From: an uncultured Bdellovibrionales bacterium
GTDB lineage: Bacteria > Bdellovibrionota > Bdellovibrionia > Bdellovibrionales > UBA1609
Reading direction: 5' to 3'
Assembly: GCA_903833275.1 (NCBI GenBank)
Contig: CAILEP010000003.1
Location: 16,270 to 80,269 of the forward strand
DNA: 64,000 nt
Shown: positions 44,996 to 53,258 of the stretch, piece after piece
Position numbering within the stretch: position 1 is the stretch's first letter
How the letters are laid out: the number at the start of each line of letters is the position of its first letter
The notes under the pieces: generated by a model
Databases searched by the model: none
What the model was told of the DNA's origin: nothing
The model's input: only the letters and a program-made list of their open reading frames with translations
Made by a program: the position numbers and the translations under genes

Positions 44996-45433
44996 TTACT
45001 TAGACGAACTGTTTTTATCGCGCTCGAATTGAGTCGCATCTTTGATTTCAGCCTCGCGCTTGACCGAAACTTTTTTATCATCTGCTCGATTGCGATGGCG
45101 GCGTTTCTTGGGTTGCCACAATTTTGGTGGGTCGATAAGCCGAAAAGCGACATCACCAGTATTGATCGGATTTGAAGGTGCTGGTGGCCTAACATCAGGG
45201 TTATTTTTATCGGCCCCTGCGGTGCCGTTCTTATTGAAGGTAGGAACTGAAGGGCCTCGTTGCCGAGGCCCTTGTCCACGCTGCAGATTTTTATCATCAA
45301 CTGGCTCATCGAACGGTTCATCATCGTCCATGAAGTCATCAGATTCACTTTGAGCTCGCGCTCTCGGCGCCCCAATAGCTATCATAGCTACAACTAGAAC
45401 TGTGAGAAGTCGAATTAGGCCCACAGCGTGCAC
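44996..45433 (-). CDS. Small secreted acidic/basic protein, unknown
   Basis: This 145-residue protein has a signal peptide (LIRLLTVLVVAMIAIGAPRARA). It then has an acidic segment (SESDDFMDDDEPFDEPVDD) and a proline- and arginine-rich, low-complexity remainder (KKRRHRNR and KVSVKREAEIKD). A perfect 10-bp hairpin (45250-45259 with 45264-45273) lies within its coding sequence. I recognise no domain. It is probably disordered once exported. Another open frame on the same strand (44977-45375) is a shifted reading of the same DNA and is not preferred. Confidence 0.6.
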   Translation of the reverse strand: MHAVGLIRLLTVLVVAMIAIGAPRARAQSESDDFMDDDEPFDEPVDDKNLQRGQGPRQRGPSVPTFNKNGTAGADKNNPDVRPPAPSNPINTGDVAFRLIDPPKLWQPKKRRHRNRADDKKVSVKREAEIKDATQFERDKNSSSK

Positions 45434-45446
45434 AAATACTTACTGA

Positions 45447-45671
45447 TTACTCAGCTTTTTTTGCAGGAGCGGCTTCTTTAGCAGCTTTTGCTTTTTTAGC
45501 TTTTTTAGCAGGTGTTGCAGCAGCTGCTTTTACAGGTGCAGCAGCAGGTGCAGCTTCGTGAGCAGCAGCAGGTGCAGCAGCAGGCATAGCAGCCGGTGCA
45601 GCAGCAGGTGCATCAGCAGCGTGTACAGATGCAGCGAAAGCAAGAGTAGCAAGTGTTGCTAGGATTTTCAT
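45447..45671 (-). CDS. Small secreted Ala/Pro/Lys-rich protein
   Basis: The start is ATG 45671, with AAGGAG six bases before it. This gives a 74-residue product with a signal peptide (MKILATLATLAFAASVHA). The mature part is almost entirely Ala and Pro with Lys in the last third, built on short repeats such as PAAAPAA and KKAKKAKAAKEA. Such peptides are probably unfolded. The DNA has matching GCAGCAGGTGCAGC-type repeats. Its cellular role is unknown; a basic tail suggests binding to nucleic acid or to acidic polymers in the periplasm. Confidence 0.75.
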   Translation of the reverse strand: MKILATLATLAFAASVHAADAPAAAPAAMPAAAPAAAHEAAPAAAPVKAAAATPAKKAKKAKAAKEAAPAKKAE

Positions 45672-45866
45672 TTTGTTCTCCTTGGAGAGCGTTGTTAATT
45701 TTCTAGGGCCCACCCCTAGACAGGGTCATATGACGCGAGTTTTATAATAGTTGCAACACTTGGTTTTGCGCCGTGTTAATCAGCGCAAGACCCACAGTGG
45801 CTTTGCTTTCGCATGCGTGCGAAAATTGAGAACGCAAGTTATGAAGAAATCTTCAAATGAGGCCAC

Positions 45867-47240
45867 ATGTATATCATCAAAGCAAAAACCAACAGCGAAA
45901 TTCAAGAAATCAGCACGGCCGATCGCACTCTTCTCTCTCGTTGGCGGGTCTCAACGTTCTGGGTCTGCCTCGTCGGCTACATCGGCTACTATCTATGCCG
46001 CGCGAACTTTCCGGCCGCTTTTCCGATTTTGAGTGAGACCTTTCATTATACAAATTCGGAACTCGGCGTGATCGCAGCGCTTTCAGAAGCGACCTACGCT
46101 CTCGGCAAATTCACAATGGGCCCGCTCACCGATCGCCTCGGCGGCCGAAAGATTTTTTTAGTAGGGATGGCGGGCGGCGTACTGCTCAACGTCGCTTTCT
46201 CACTCTGTTCGACGATTCTCGCCTTCACCGTGGTCTGGTGCTTATGTCGGTTCTTTCTCTCAATGGGTTGGGGCGGCCTCACTAAAATGATCGGCCATTG
46301 GTACCCGCCCGAAAGAAATGGCACCATCATGGGCGTGATATCCATCAACTTTCAATTTGGCGGAGTGCTTGGCACCATGTTCGCTGGCTATCTTGTGAGC
46401 CTTAATATGGGTTGGCGCAGCTTGTTCTATGGGCCAGCGCTTGCGACCTTTCTGATTTTTGTTTGGTCCTATTTTTTCTCGCGCGACCGGCCGCGCGACG
46501 TGATCACTGGCGCCGAACTTGATTTACGCAAGAGTCATAAAAAGCAGTTGCTAAAATCCAACGACGATCAGACGAGCGAACACGTCGATGTTTTAGAGAT
46601 TGTGAAATCACTGCTCACGATGCCGCTATTTCAGAAGCTGCTATTGTTTAGTTTTATCGCTCACATTTTGCGCTCTTTCTTCTTTTTTTGGACAGCCAAA
46701 TTTCTGGTTGATATCGGCATGGGCGCGTCGAACGCGATTTTTAACTCTGCGCTATTTCCGCTCTTTGGCTGTCTCGGCACTATTTTACTTGGCTGGTACA
46801 CCGATCGCGGCGCCAAAAGCACCGATCGCGCCCGCCCGATGTGGATTATGCTTGTGGGCCTCTCAGCCTGTCTCGCACTAATCACCTTCTACACCCAAAC
46901 ACCAAACCCGGCCGATCACTTTAAGGCCATCGTCGTTCTGCTTTCAGCCTCTGGATTTCTGCTCTTGGCACCCTACTCTATGACGGCTGGAGCCCTTACT
47001 CTTGATATCGCCGGCGCTCGTGGGGCGGGCACCAGTTCTGGCCTTATCGATGGCACGGGCTATCTTGGCGGAGCCCTCGCCACCTGGGCGACGGGGCTAC
47101 TCGCCGATCGCCTTGGCTGGTCGCAGGTGTTTTTGTTTTTGTCGTTTTTCGGGCTTATCGCTGCCTTCGCCGCATTTTTAATGAGCCGCGGTTTTCAACA
47201 AGCGACTCGCGACGCACGGGCCGAGAAAACGGCTGAATAA
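45867..47240 (+). CDS. Organophosphate:phosphate antiporter-like MFS transporter
   Basis: This 457-residue transporter has 12 predicted helices and the marks of the organophosphate antiporter branch (GlpT/UhpT): YIGYYLCRANFPAAFP near the start, KFTMGPLTDRLGGRK and GWGGLTKMIGHWYPPERNGTIMG. It should exchange a sugar phosphate or glycerol-3-phosphate for phosphate. Its closeness to a glycerophosphodiesterase, which releases glycerol-3-phosphate, favours glycerol-3-phosphate as substrate (inference). GAGG lies just before the ATG. The gene is convergent with that diesterase. Confidence 0.85.
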   Translation: MYIIKAKTNSEIQEISTADRTLLSRWRVSTFWVCLVGYIGYYLCRANFPAAFPILSETFHYTNSELGVIAALSEATYALGKFTMGPLTDRLGGRKIFLVGMAGGVLLNVAFSLCSTILAFTVVWCLCRFFLSMGWGGLTKMIGHWYPPERNGTIMGVISINFQFGGVLGTMFAGYLVSLNMGWRSLFYGPALATFLIFVWSYFFSRDRPRDVITGAELDLRKSHKKQLLKSNDDQTSEHVDVLEIVKSLLTMPLFQKLLLFSFIAHILRSFFFFWTAKFLVDIGMGASNAIFNSALFPLFGCLGTILLGWYTDRGAKSTDRARPMWIMLVGLSACLALITFYTQTPNPADHFKAIVVLLSASGFLLLAPYSMTAGALTLDIAGARGAGTSSGLIDGTGYLGGALATWATGLLADRLGWSQVFLFLSFFGLIAAFAAFLMSRGFQQATRDARAEKTAE

Positions 47241-47249
47241 ATATTAATT

Positions 47250-48344
47250 TTAGCGCAACATTTTAGCTGGCGAAGCCCAAAATTGACGGCGCACGAAAAC
47301 ACCGACATCGGCAAAGTCGGTAAATATTCCGTCGACCCCGGCTTCGAAATACATTTTCATCTCGCCTTTGGCGTCTACATTTTTGGGCAAATACTGAGGC
47401 TCAACGCGAAAAGTCCATGGCAACACTTTAAGACCAGCCTTGTGCGCCTCGGCGACAAACTCGGTCGGCGTGGCTATATGACCATCTTTGTCGCGGGCGA
47501 AAATATAGGTTTTGTCGGGCGAAACCCATTGGGCGTATTCGTGCATGGCGTGAAAGCCATTGGGGTTCACCATGTCTCGATAGTGCAACGGTGTATTTGC
47601 CGCGACCGTATCGGCCGGGGCCAAATCCGGCTCGTCGATCAACTGCAAGAGCTCAACTTTAGTCATTGATTTTAACCGCTTCAAATTCGCAATTTCGGCC
47701 GACTGAATAATAACGGGCGCTTTCTCAGAATCAAAATCGTATTTCTTTAACAATTCCACCAGCTGAAGTTCGGGGTCAAAGCCAAGTTGGTGAAAATAGG
47801 TCGAATGCTTTATCTCAGGGATAATACCGATCGTTTGGGTGCGTATTTTTTCTTGAGCCCTCACAAAAACTAGAAATTCTTCGAAAGTGACGACGTCGTA
47901 CATCCGGTCTTCGCGGTGCGATCGAAAAGGCAACCGCTCAACCACTCTTAGAGTTTTCAATTCAGCCAAAGTAAAGTCTTCGGTGAACCAACCTGTCAGT
48001 TTTTGGCCATCAATTGTCTTCTGGGTCTTTCGGCCTCTAAACTCAGGGTGCTGAGCAACATCTGTCGTCATTGAAATTTCGTTTTCATGGCGTACAACGA
48101 GAACAGCGTCTTTGGTCATCACCAAATCGGGTTCGATATAGTCTGCGCCCAAAGCGAGTGCCAGCTTATACGAACGAATCGTATGCTCGGGGACATAACC
48201 ACAAGCCCCGCGATGACCAACGATCAACGGTTTTTGATAGGGGCCCCGCAATGACAGACTGGCACTGTTACTCATCACCAGCGATTGACTGGCACAGGCG
48301 GCTAGAAGAGCGATGACAATAAAGTTAAGCAATGAACGCTTCAT
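47250..48344 (-). CDS. glpQ: Glycerophosphodiester phosphodiesterase lipoprotein
   Basis: This 364-residue protein has a signal peptide with lipobox LLAACASQS and a GDPD TIM barrel. It has IVGHRGACGYVPEHTIRSYKLALALGADYIEPDLVMTKD, with the catalytic His-Arg and the Glu/Asp metal pair, and VVRHENEISMTTDV with the second His. The sequence follows periplasmic GlpQ. It splits glycerophosphodiesters into glycerol-3-phosphate and an alcohol. It is downstream of the ribokinase and sugar transporter genes, overlapping the former by four bases. Confidence 0.9.
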   Translation of the reverse strand: MKRSLLNFIVIALLAACASQSLVMSNSASLSLRGPYQKPLIVGHRGACGYVPEHTIRSYKLALALGADYIEPDLVMTKDAVLVVRHENEISMTTDVAQHPEFRGRKTQKTIDGQKLTGWFTEDFTLAELKTLRVVERLPFRSHREDRMYDVVTFEEFLVFVRAQEKIRTQTIGIIPEIKHSTYFHQLGFDPELQLVELLKKYDFDSEKAPVIIQSAEIANLKRLKSMTKVELLQLIDEPDLAPADTVAANTPLHYRDMVNPNGFHAMHEYAQWVSPDKTYIFARDKDGHIATPTEFVAEAHKAGLKVLPWTFRVEPQYLPKNVDAKGEMKMYFEAGVDGIFTDFADVGVFVRRQFWASPAKMLR

Positions 48345-49258
48345 GGTACTGTGTCTCGTTTTTTCAAGGTGTCGGCGTAAGGTATTGAAGTTTGCGCCCC
48401 CAATTTCTCAACCGACAACGAGGCCGCACCACAAGCTCGACGTACTGCCGTCAACAAATCAAGATCTTCTGCAAGTGCGGCCGCGAGCACTCCACTAAAA
48501 ACGTCGCCTGCTGCGGTGGTGTCGACGACCTTCGCTCGGCGTGTAGGTACGAGTTCAGAGGTGCCCTCGCTTGAAACAAACGCGCCTTTCTCGCCAAGGG
48601 TGATAATAACAGTTTTAACTCCGCGTGCGTGCAGCGAGAGAGCCGCCGCTTTTGCGCTTTCAGCCGCGGTCACCTTTATGCCCGTTAGAACTTCAACTTC
48701 GGTTTCATTTGGGGTGAGAATTAAAACTTGTGAAAGCAATTCATCAGATAGTGTTTGCGCCGGCGCGGGGTTAAGAATCGTGGTTTTACCGGCTGCGCGC
48801 GCGATCTTAAATGCGGCCTCAACGGCGGCCAGTGGCACTTCAAGCTGAGCCAAGACAACATCGCTAGCCGCAACAAGCTCACGCGCTCTCGTTACATCTT
48901 CAACCGACACGAGAGAATTAGCGCCCGGTGCGACAACTATGGCATTTTCGCCTTCAGCGCTAAGGGTGATCAGTGCAACCCCGGTCGGTGCGCGCTCGTC
49001 TTTTTTTACAAATTCAATGTTTATGCCGTCATTTTGCAAACTGCGAAGTGCGTTTTCGGCAAAAGAATCGCAACCGACTCGAGAGATAAATAGTACATCA
49101 GCGCCTTGACGTGCGGCCGCCACGGCTTGATTGGCACCCTTGCCACCTTGAACCACAACAAATTGTTCGCCCAAGAGAGTTTCGCCGGGTCGCGGGATTG
49201 TTTTCGCTCGCACCACCATGTCGGTATTAATGCTGCCGACGACGCAAACCTTTTTCAT
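48341..49258 (-). CDS. rbsK: Ribokinase
   Basis: This 305-residue PfkB-family kinase opens with KVCVVGSINTDMVVRAKTIPRPGETL and has QGGKGANQAVAAARQGADV, LNPAPAQTL, and the catalytic loop DTTAAGDVFSGVLAAAL, with the base Asp in AAGD (usually GAGD). It phosphorylates ribose to ribose-5-phosphate. It is 4-base coupled to the transporter gene upstream (ATGA) and to glpQ downstream, so the three genes form one operon. Confidence 0.93.
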   Translation of the reverse strand: MKKVCVVGSINTDMVVRAKTIPRPGETLLGEQFVVVQGGKGANQAVAAARQGADVLFISRVGCDSFAENALRSLQNDGINIEFVKKDERAPTGVALITLSAEGENAIVVAPGANSLVSVEDVTRARELVAASDVVLAQLEVPLAAVEAAFKIARAAGKTTILNPAPAQTLSDELLSQVLILTPNETEVEVLTGIKVTAAESAKAAALSLHARGVKTVIITLGEKGAFVSSEGTSELVPTRRAKVVDTTAAGDVFSGVLAAALAEDLDLLTAVRRACGAASLSVEKLGAQTSIPYADTLKKRDTVP

Positions 49259-50229
49259 GCATACACCCGCGCAAGAATGATCGAGGCAAGGCCCAGAACA
49301 TAGGCCACCATCATAATTGTAAGCAGACGATTGGTGCCACCGGGGGCGCCTTTAAATTCATTCCAGAAAAATATCCCCCAGCAGGCAGCGACCATAGTGG
49401 CCCCTTGGCCGAGGCCGTAAGAAATAGCAAATCCAGCGCGCTCAGAGGCCAAAATGCTAAACGACATCCCAACACACCAAATTGCCCCGCCCAGTACTCC
49501 CGTCATGTGGCTGCGCAGGCTACCCCGAAAATAGTCACTCATTTTTGCAGGGGCCCCAGAAATCGGCCGCTTCATTAAAATCGGCACAAAAACAAAAGAG
49601 CTGGCGAGAACACCAAGGCTAAAAAGCACAACGGCTGAATAGGGCCCGAGCTTGCCAGCCTCTGGATTGGTAAAGTTAAGAGTCATAGCCGCCGCCACAA
49701 ACCGATAAAATAGACCCATGAGCAAACCGCTGACCACCGAGATCACTATCCCTTTGGTTGGCACTTGTTTGCCCTGTTGCGAGAGTTTTTGATAGGCCCG
49801 TGCGTCGAGCAAGATCGCGGCGGCGACCAAGCCCACTCCAACAAATAGCAATGTGGCGTTGCCAGCGGGTGCCGCAACGTAATTAACGATCACACCCAAT
49901 GCGAGTGCTATGCCAATACCGACCGGAAAAGCCACCGACATCCCGGCAATAGCGATGGCCGATACAAGTAGAATGTTGGCGAGGTTAAAGACCACTCCGC
50001 CAAAGACGGCTGAAAGAAGATTCGAAGGCTCGGCCTGTTGAACATCAACCAAAAAACCGCGGCCGGGGCCACCGTTGCTACCAAGAGTTAATGCGAAGAC
50101 GAGTGATAAAAGAACGACGCCAAAAACGTAATCCCAGTAGAACAGTTCAAAACGCCAGTCTTTGGCCGCGAGCTTTTGCGTATTGGCCCAAGAACCCCAG
50201 CACAGCATGGTGATGATACAAAAAACCAC
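49255..50229 (-). CDS. GRP-family sugar transporter (RbsU/GlcU-like)
   Basis: This protein has about ten helices and the family opening CWGSWANTQKLAA, followed by FYWDYVFGVVLL. With ribokinase downstream it probably takes up ribose. The only in-frame start I can use is GTG 50229, which removes the first residues of helix 1 and has no ribosome binding site. Upstream, an ATG at 50257 with a good AAAGGCGG site reads MQSQFV in another frame. A one-base skip at CCC-T (50239) would join it to PLAVVFCIITMLCWGSW. A frameshift, sequencing error or programmed slip is possible; coordinates of the true 5' end are uncertain. Confidence 0.75.
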   Translation of the reverse strand: MVFCIITMLCWGSWANTQKLAAKDWRFELFYWDYVFGVVLLSLVFALTLGSNGGPGRGFLVDVQQAEPSNLLSAVFGGVVFNLANILLVSAIAIAGMSVAFPVGIGIALALGVIVNYVAAPAGNATLLFVGVGLVAAAILLDARAYQKLSQQGKQVPTKGIVISVVSGLLMGLFYRFVAAAMTLNFTNPEAGKLGPYSAVVLFSLGVLASSFVFVPILMKRPISGAPAKMSDYFRGSLRSHMTGVLGGAIWCVGMSFSILASERAGFAISYGLGQGATMVAACWGIFFWNEFKGAPGGTNRLLTIMMVAYVLGLASIILARVYA

Positions 50230-50296
50230 TGCCAGAGGGTACGAACTGAGACTGCATGATAACCGCCTTTAGAGATACTGCTTAGCGGCCCATCTA

Positions 50297-50345
50297 CGTG
50301 GCTTTCTAACCCCCTGTCAAGGCGGGTTAGCCTATTGAAACCACG
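50297..50345. promoter_or_regulatory. Nested inverted repeat with a perfect TTGACA
   Basis: CTAACCC (50306-50312) pairs with GGGTTAG (50324-50330). Outside it CGTGG (50297-50301) pairs with CCACG (50341-50345). Between the inner arms the minus strand reads TTGACA (50315-50320), a perfect -35 box pointing toward the sugar transporter. No good -10 lies at 17 bases (GTAGAT). The dyad overlapping a -35 site is what an operator looks like, possibly for a ribose-sensing repressor. Confidence 0.4.
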
Positions 50346-50464
50346 AGAATTAATTTCAGATCGCGTGCAATTGGATTTTGGCCTTGCCAAGCCCTACCCC
50401 GGGCGAATACGAACTAGGGTACTCTTCTGAATAAGTTAATCTGGGCATGCTTTTGGAGGCCAAG

Positions 50465-51049
50465 ATGAGCATTGCGAAAATGTTGAGTTTAATTCTGACG
50501 CTCTCGAGCAGCACCAGTCTTTTTACGAGTGTTGCCAATGCCTGCACTATTATTAGCACCAATGAGATTCACACCATTGAAAATGGCGCCGAACAGGCTG
50601 GTCTCGACTACGCCCTTGGCACCTTTTGGCCCAATCGAAATGGCAGCTATGATTTAGGCGAACGCGTTGAGTTTTTTCGCGCTGGTGGCGGCCCGAGGGC
50701 TCAAAATTTACGTTTTAAAGTTCATGGTGGCACCATTTCTGAATACCCACATGCCCAAAGGCTCTATTACCAAGCCTCATCAGCATCGGCACCGGTGGTA
50801 ATTGCAAGTCGAGCTATTCTTTCACCGGTGGCTTGGCGCTTGGTCGATGGGTTGGATTTTGAATATGAAACTCAGAAGTTGCCGGCCGTCTACCCGAAGT
50901 ACAGCCTTTCAGTCAGCGTCATCACCACAAGCCGGGCGATGACTCAAAAACTTTGTCAGCCTAAAAACGCCGACGGATCGGCGCTTCTTAGTTCTACTTT
51001 TGGTGCTACTTCGACTTCAAAAGAAAACCGCGACCGACCGCAAATGTAA
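50465..51049 (+). CDS. Secreted protein of unknown function
   Basis: The start is ATG 50465, with GGAGG five bases upstream. The 194-residue product has a signal peptide (KMLSLILTLSSSTSLFTSVANA) and then a compact beta-rich region (TFWPNRNGSYDLGERVEFFRAGGGPRAQNLRF). There are two cysteines, one right after the cleavage site and one near the C-terminus. I recognise no domain. The last 44 bases overlap the convergent OPT transporter gene. Confidence 0.65.
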   Translation: MSIAKMLSLILTLSSSTSLFTSVANACTIISTNEIHTIENGAEQAGLDYALGTFWPNRNGSYDLGERVEFFRAGGGPRAQNLRFKVHGGTISEYPHAQRLYYQASSASAPVVIASRAILSPVAWRLVDGLDFEYETQKLPAVYPKYSLSVSVITTSRAMTQKLCQPKNADGSALLSSTFGATSTSKENRDRPQM

Positions 51050-53171
51050 ATGCCATCATCAGAACGAATGGTACGTACGAGAACCAATCTACGCTCGAGA
51101 GAGTCATCCATTTACTGAAATCCATTGCCGCCCCCCAATCTTCGCGAATCGAGAGAATGGCGATCGCAATACCAGAAATTGAACCGCCGGCGATTAAACC
51201 AGAAGACCACAAGACGCCGGGCGAGCTTTCAGCATCTTCAGCACTTGTTGGCTTTGCGGCTTTCTTGGTGTGCTCACCCGAAAAGCGATCAACTAACCAG
51301 CGCACGATACCGCCAAACATAATTGGCGTCGATGACGACAGTGGCAAGTACACTCCCACCGCAAACGGCAAAGAAGAAATCCCGCTAAATTCAAGAGTCA
51401 GAGCGATAAAAACCCCGAGAAGCACAAGGCTCCAGGGTAATTTCTGGGTCAAAATGCCGTCAATGATCAACGACATTAGACGCGCCTTAGGCGCCTCGTA
51501 TTTTTGGACCGCAACACCGTTGTCGCGAGTTTTCAGAATGCCGTTAATACCTGGGTCAACAAAGTACGCGATGTGACCCGTACCATCGACCAAATATTTG
51601 CCAGCAACCGCTTCGCCTTGGGGCTCGGTCAATTGCAAAACAGAGTACTCGGTCGAATCGAGTTTACCTTCAGGGCCACCAACGTGCTCTTTCGATTGCA
51701 ACTTCGAAAGATCAAACGTGAGATTGGCAAAATTTCGTTTGGCGTAAATAGTCGAGGCATCATTGAGCAGTAGCAACGTGTAACCGATCACGATGGCCGA
51801 CGTGAAAGCCCCAATCAATATGGCAATCTGCTGTGCGCTCGGGGTTGCACCGACTAAATAACCGGTCTTCAAATCTTGCGCCGTCGTGCCGCCATTTGAA
51901 GCCGCAATACAAACGATGGCCGCAATGCTGAGTGCCGTCACTCGATAATCAATGCCGACCCAACCAATCATGACAAAAATCAAACAGGTTAAAAGCAAAG
52001 TCGCTACGGTCATGCCCGAAATCGGGTTTGACGAAGAGCCAATCTCGCCCGTGATACGCGATGACACGGTGACAAAGAGAAAACCAAAAAGAACAATGAG
52101 AATGGCCCCAAATATGTTCATCTTTAGCGCAGGCGCCATCCAAATTGCGAGGATAAGCAAAACGCAACCGCCCAAAACATATTTGAGAGAGAGATCGCGA
52201 TCCGTTCGCAGCACAGCGCCGGCCGCTTTTGCCGCGGCACTCCCCTTCATATTCTTTAAACCAGCGATGCCAGACGTTATGATGGTCGGCAAACTCTGAA
52301 ACAAGCTAATAATACCGCCGGTGGCTACGGCCCCCGCACCGATATAGAGCACGTAAGAGCTCCAAATTTCATGAATGGACATTTGAGAAATTAATTTAGT
52401 CGCCGGAAAGAGTGGCGCCGCGAGGCCACTGCCGAAAAGATAAATAGCGGGTGTCAACACAAGCGCCGATAATAAACCTCCGGCCGCCATCAACATCGAA
52501 GTGCGTGTGCCGATAATGTAACCCACACCCATCAATTCGGGCGAAACTTCAGTGGCAAAATGGCCGCCTTTGTACCAGCTTAAAGCGGTCTCAGGCACGT
52601 CATTCCAAAGTTTAAAACCGACGTTTAGAATTTTATAGAGCAGACCGACGCCGAAACCAGCAAACACAGTCTTTGCCGTGGTGCCGCCTTTTTCGCCAAC
52701 AATTAAAACATCAGCGCAAGCCGTACCTTCTGGGTACATGAGCTTGCCGTGTTCTTTTACCATCAGTGATCTTCTCAGCGGGATCATCATCAAAACGCCC
52801 AATAGACCACCGAGCACCGACACCAACATGATGCGCCCGATCTCCATATTGTAACCAAGAATAAGCAGAGCTGGCATGGTCACCGCGACGCCGAAGGCAA
52901 TCGACTCACCTGCCGAACCCGTAGTCTGCACAATATTGTTTTGCAGAATGGTGGCGCCGGGCAAACGAAACACTTTTGAAATCACCCGAAATAAGGTGAT
53001 CGAGAGCACTGCGACCGGTATCGAGGCGCTCACTGTGACGCCCACTTTCAAAGCGAGATAGAGCGATGAAGCCCCGAAGATGATACCGAGAATAACACCC
53101 AAAAACACGGGCATAAATGTCAGTTCTTTTACGTTAGCGCTATCGGCGATAAATGGTTTGTGGGCTTCCAA
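51006..53171 (-). CDS. OPT-family oligopeptide transporter
   Basis: This 721-residue protein has about 14-16 hydrophobic segments and motifs of bacterial OPT proteins: LTFMPVFLGVILGIIFGASSLYLALKVG, NNIVQTTGSAGESIAFGV, MYPEGTACADVLIVGEKGG and GSSSNPISGMTVATLLLT. OPT proteins take up oligopeptides or metal chelates by proton coupling. A hydrophilic loop near residues 490-560 is larger than average (TFDLSKLQSKEHVGGPEGKLDS). It has no ATPase neighbour, as expected for a secondary carrier. Its start overlaps the divergent esterase region. Confidence 0.92.
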   Translation of the reverse strand: MEAHKPFIADSANVKELTFMPVFLGVILGIIFGASSLYLALKVGVTVSASIPVAVLSITLFRVISKVFRLPGATILQNNIVQTTGSAGESIAFGVAVTMPALLILGYNMEIGRIMLVSVLGGLLGVLMMIPLRRSLMVKEHGKLMYPEGTACADVLIVGEKGGTTAKTVFAGFGVGLLYKILNVGFKLWNDVPETALSWYKGGHFATEVSPELMGVGYIIGTRTSMLMAAGGLLSALVLTPAIYLFGSGLAAPLFPATKLISQMSIHEIWSSYVLYIGAGAVATGGIISLFQSLPTIITSGIAGLKNMKGSAAAKAAGAVLRTDRDLSLKYVLGGCVLLILAIWMAPALKMNIFGAILIVLFGFLFVTVSSRITGEIGSSSNPISGMTVATLLLTCLIFVMIGWVGIDYRVTALSIAAIVCIAASNGGTTAQDLKTGYLVGATPSAQQIAILIGAFTSAIVIGYTLLLLNDASTIYAKRNFANLTFDLSKLQSKEHVGGPEGKLDSTEYSVLQLTEPQGEAVAGKYLVDGTGHIAYFVDPGINGILKTRDNGVAVQKYEAPKARLMSLIIDGILTQKLPWSLVLLGVFIALTLEFSGISSLPFAVGVYLPLSSSTPIMFGGIVRWLVDRFSGEHTKKAAKPTSAEDAESSPGVLWSSGLIAGGSISGIAIAILSIREDWGAAMDFSKWMTLSSVDWFSYVPFVLMMAFTFAVGRGFLLKSK

Positions 53172-53258
53172 GTTGAGACTCCTATTTTTTGGGGTGGTCT
53201 TGATTCGCGTTTAGAACATTGCAAATATCAAGGGCAACATCAAGGGCTTTGCATCAGA

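Noticed and set aside
44977..45375. Alternative frame overlapping the 44996-45433 secreted-protein gene
   Set aside because: The chosen frame has a clear signal peptide; this one has none and is a shifted reading of the same low-complexity DNA.
45447..45671. GCA/GCT-rich repeated bases that could be read as a tandem repeat locus
   Set aside because: The repetition is explained by the Ala/Pro/Lys-rich protein encoded there; no exact repeat array or CRISPR spacing is present.
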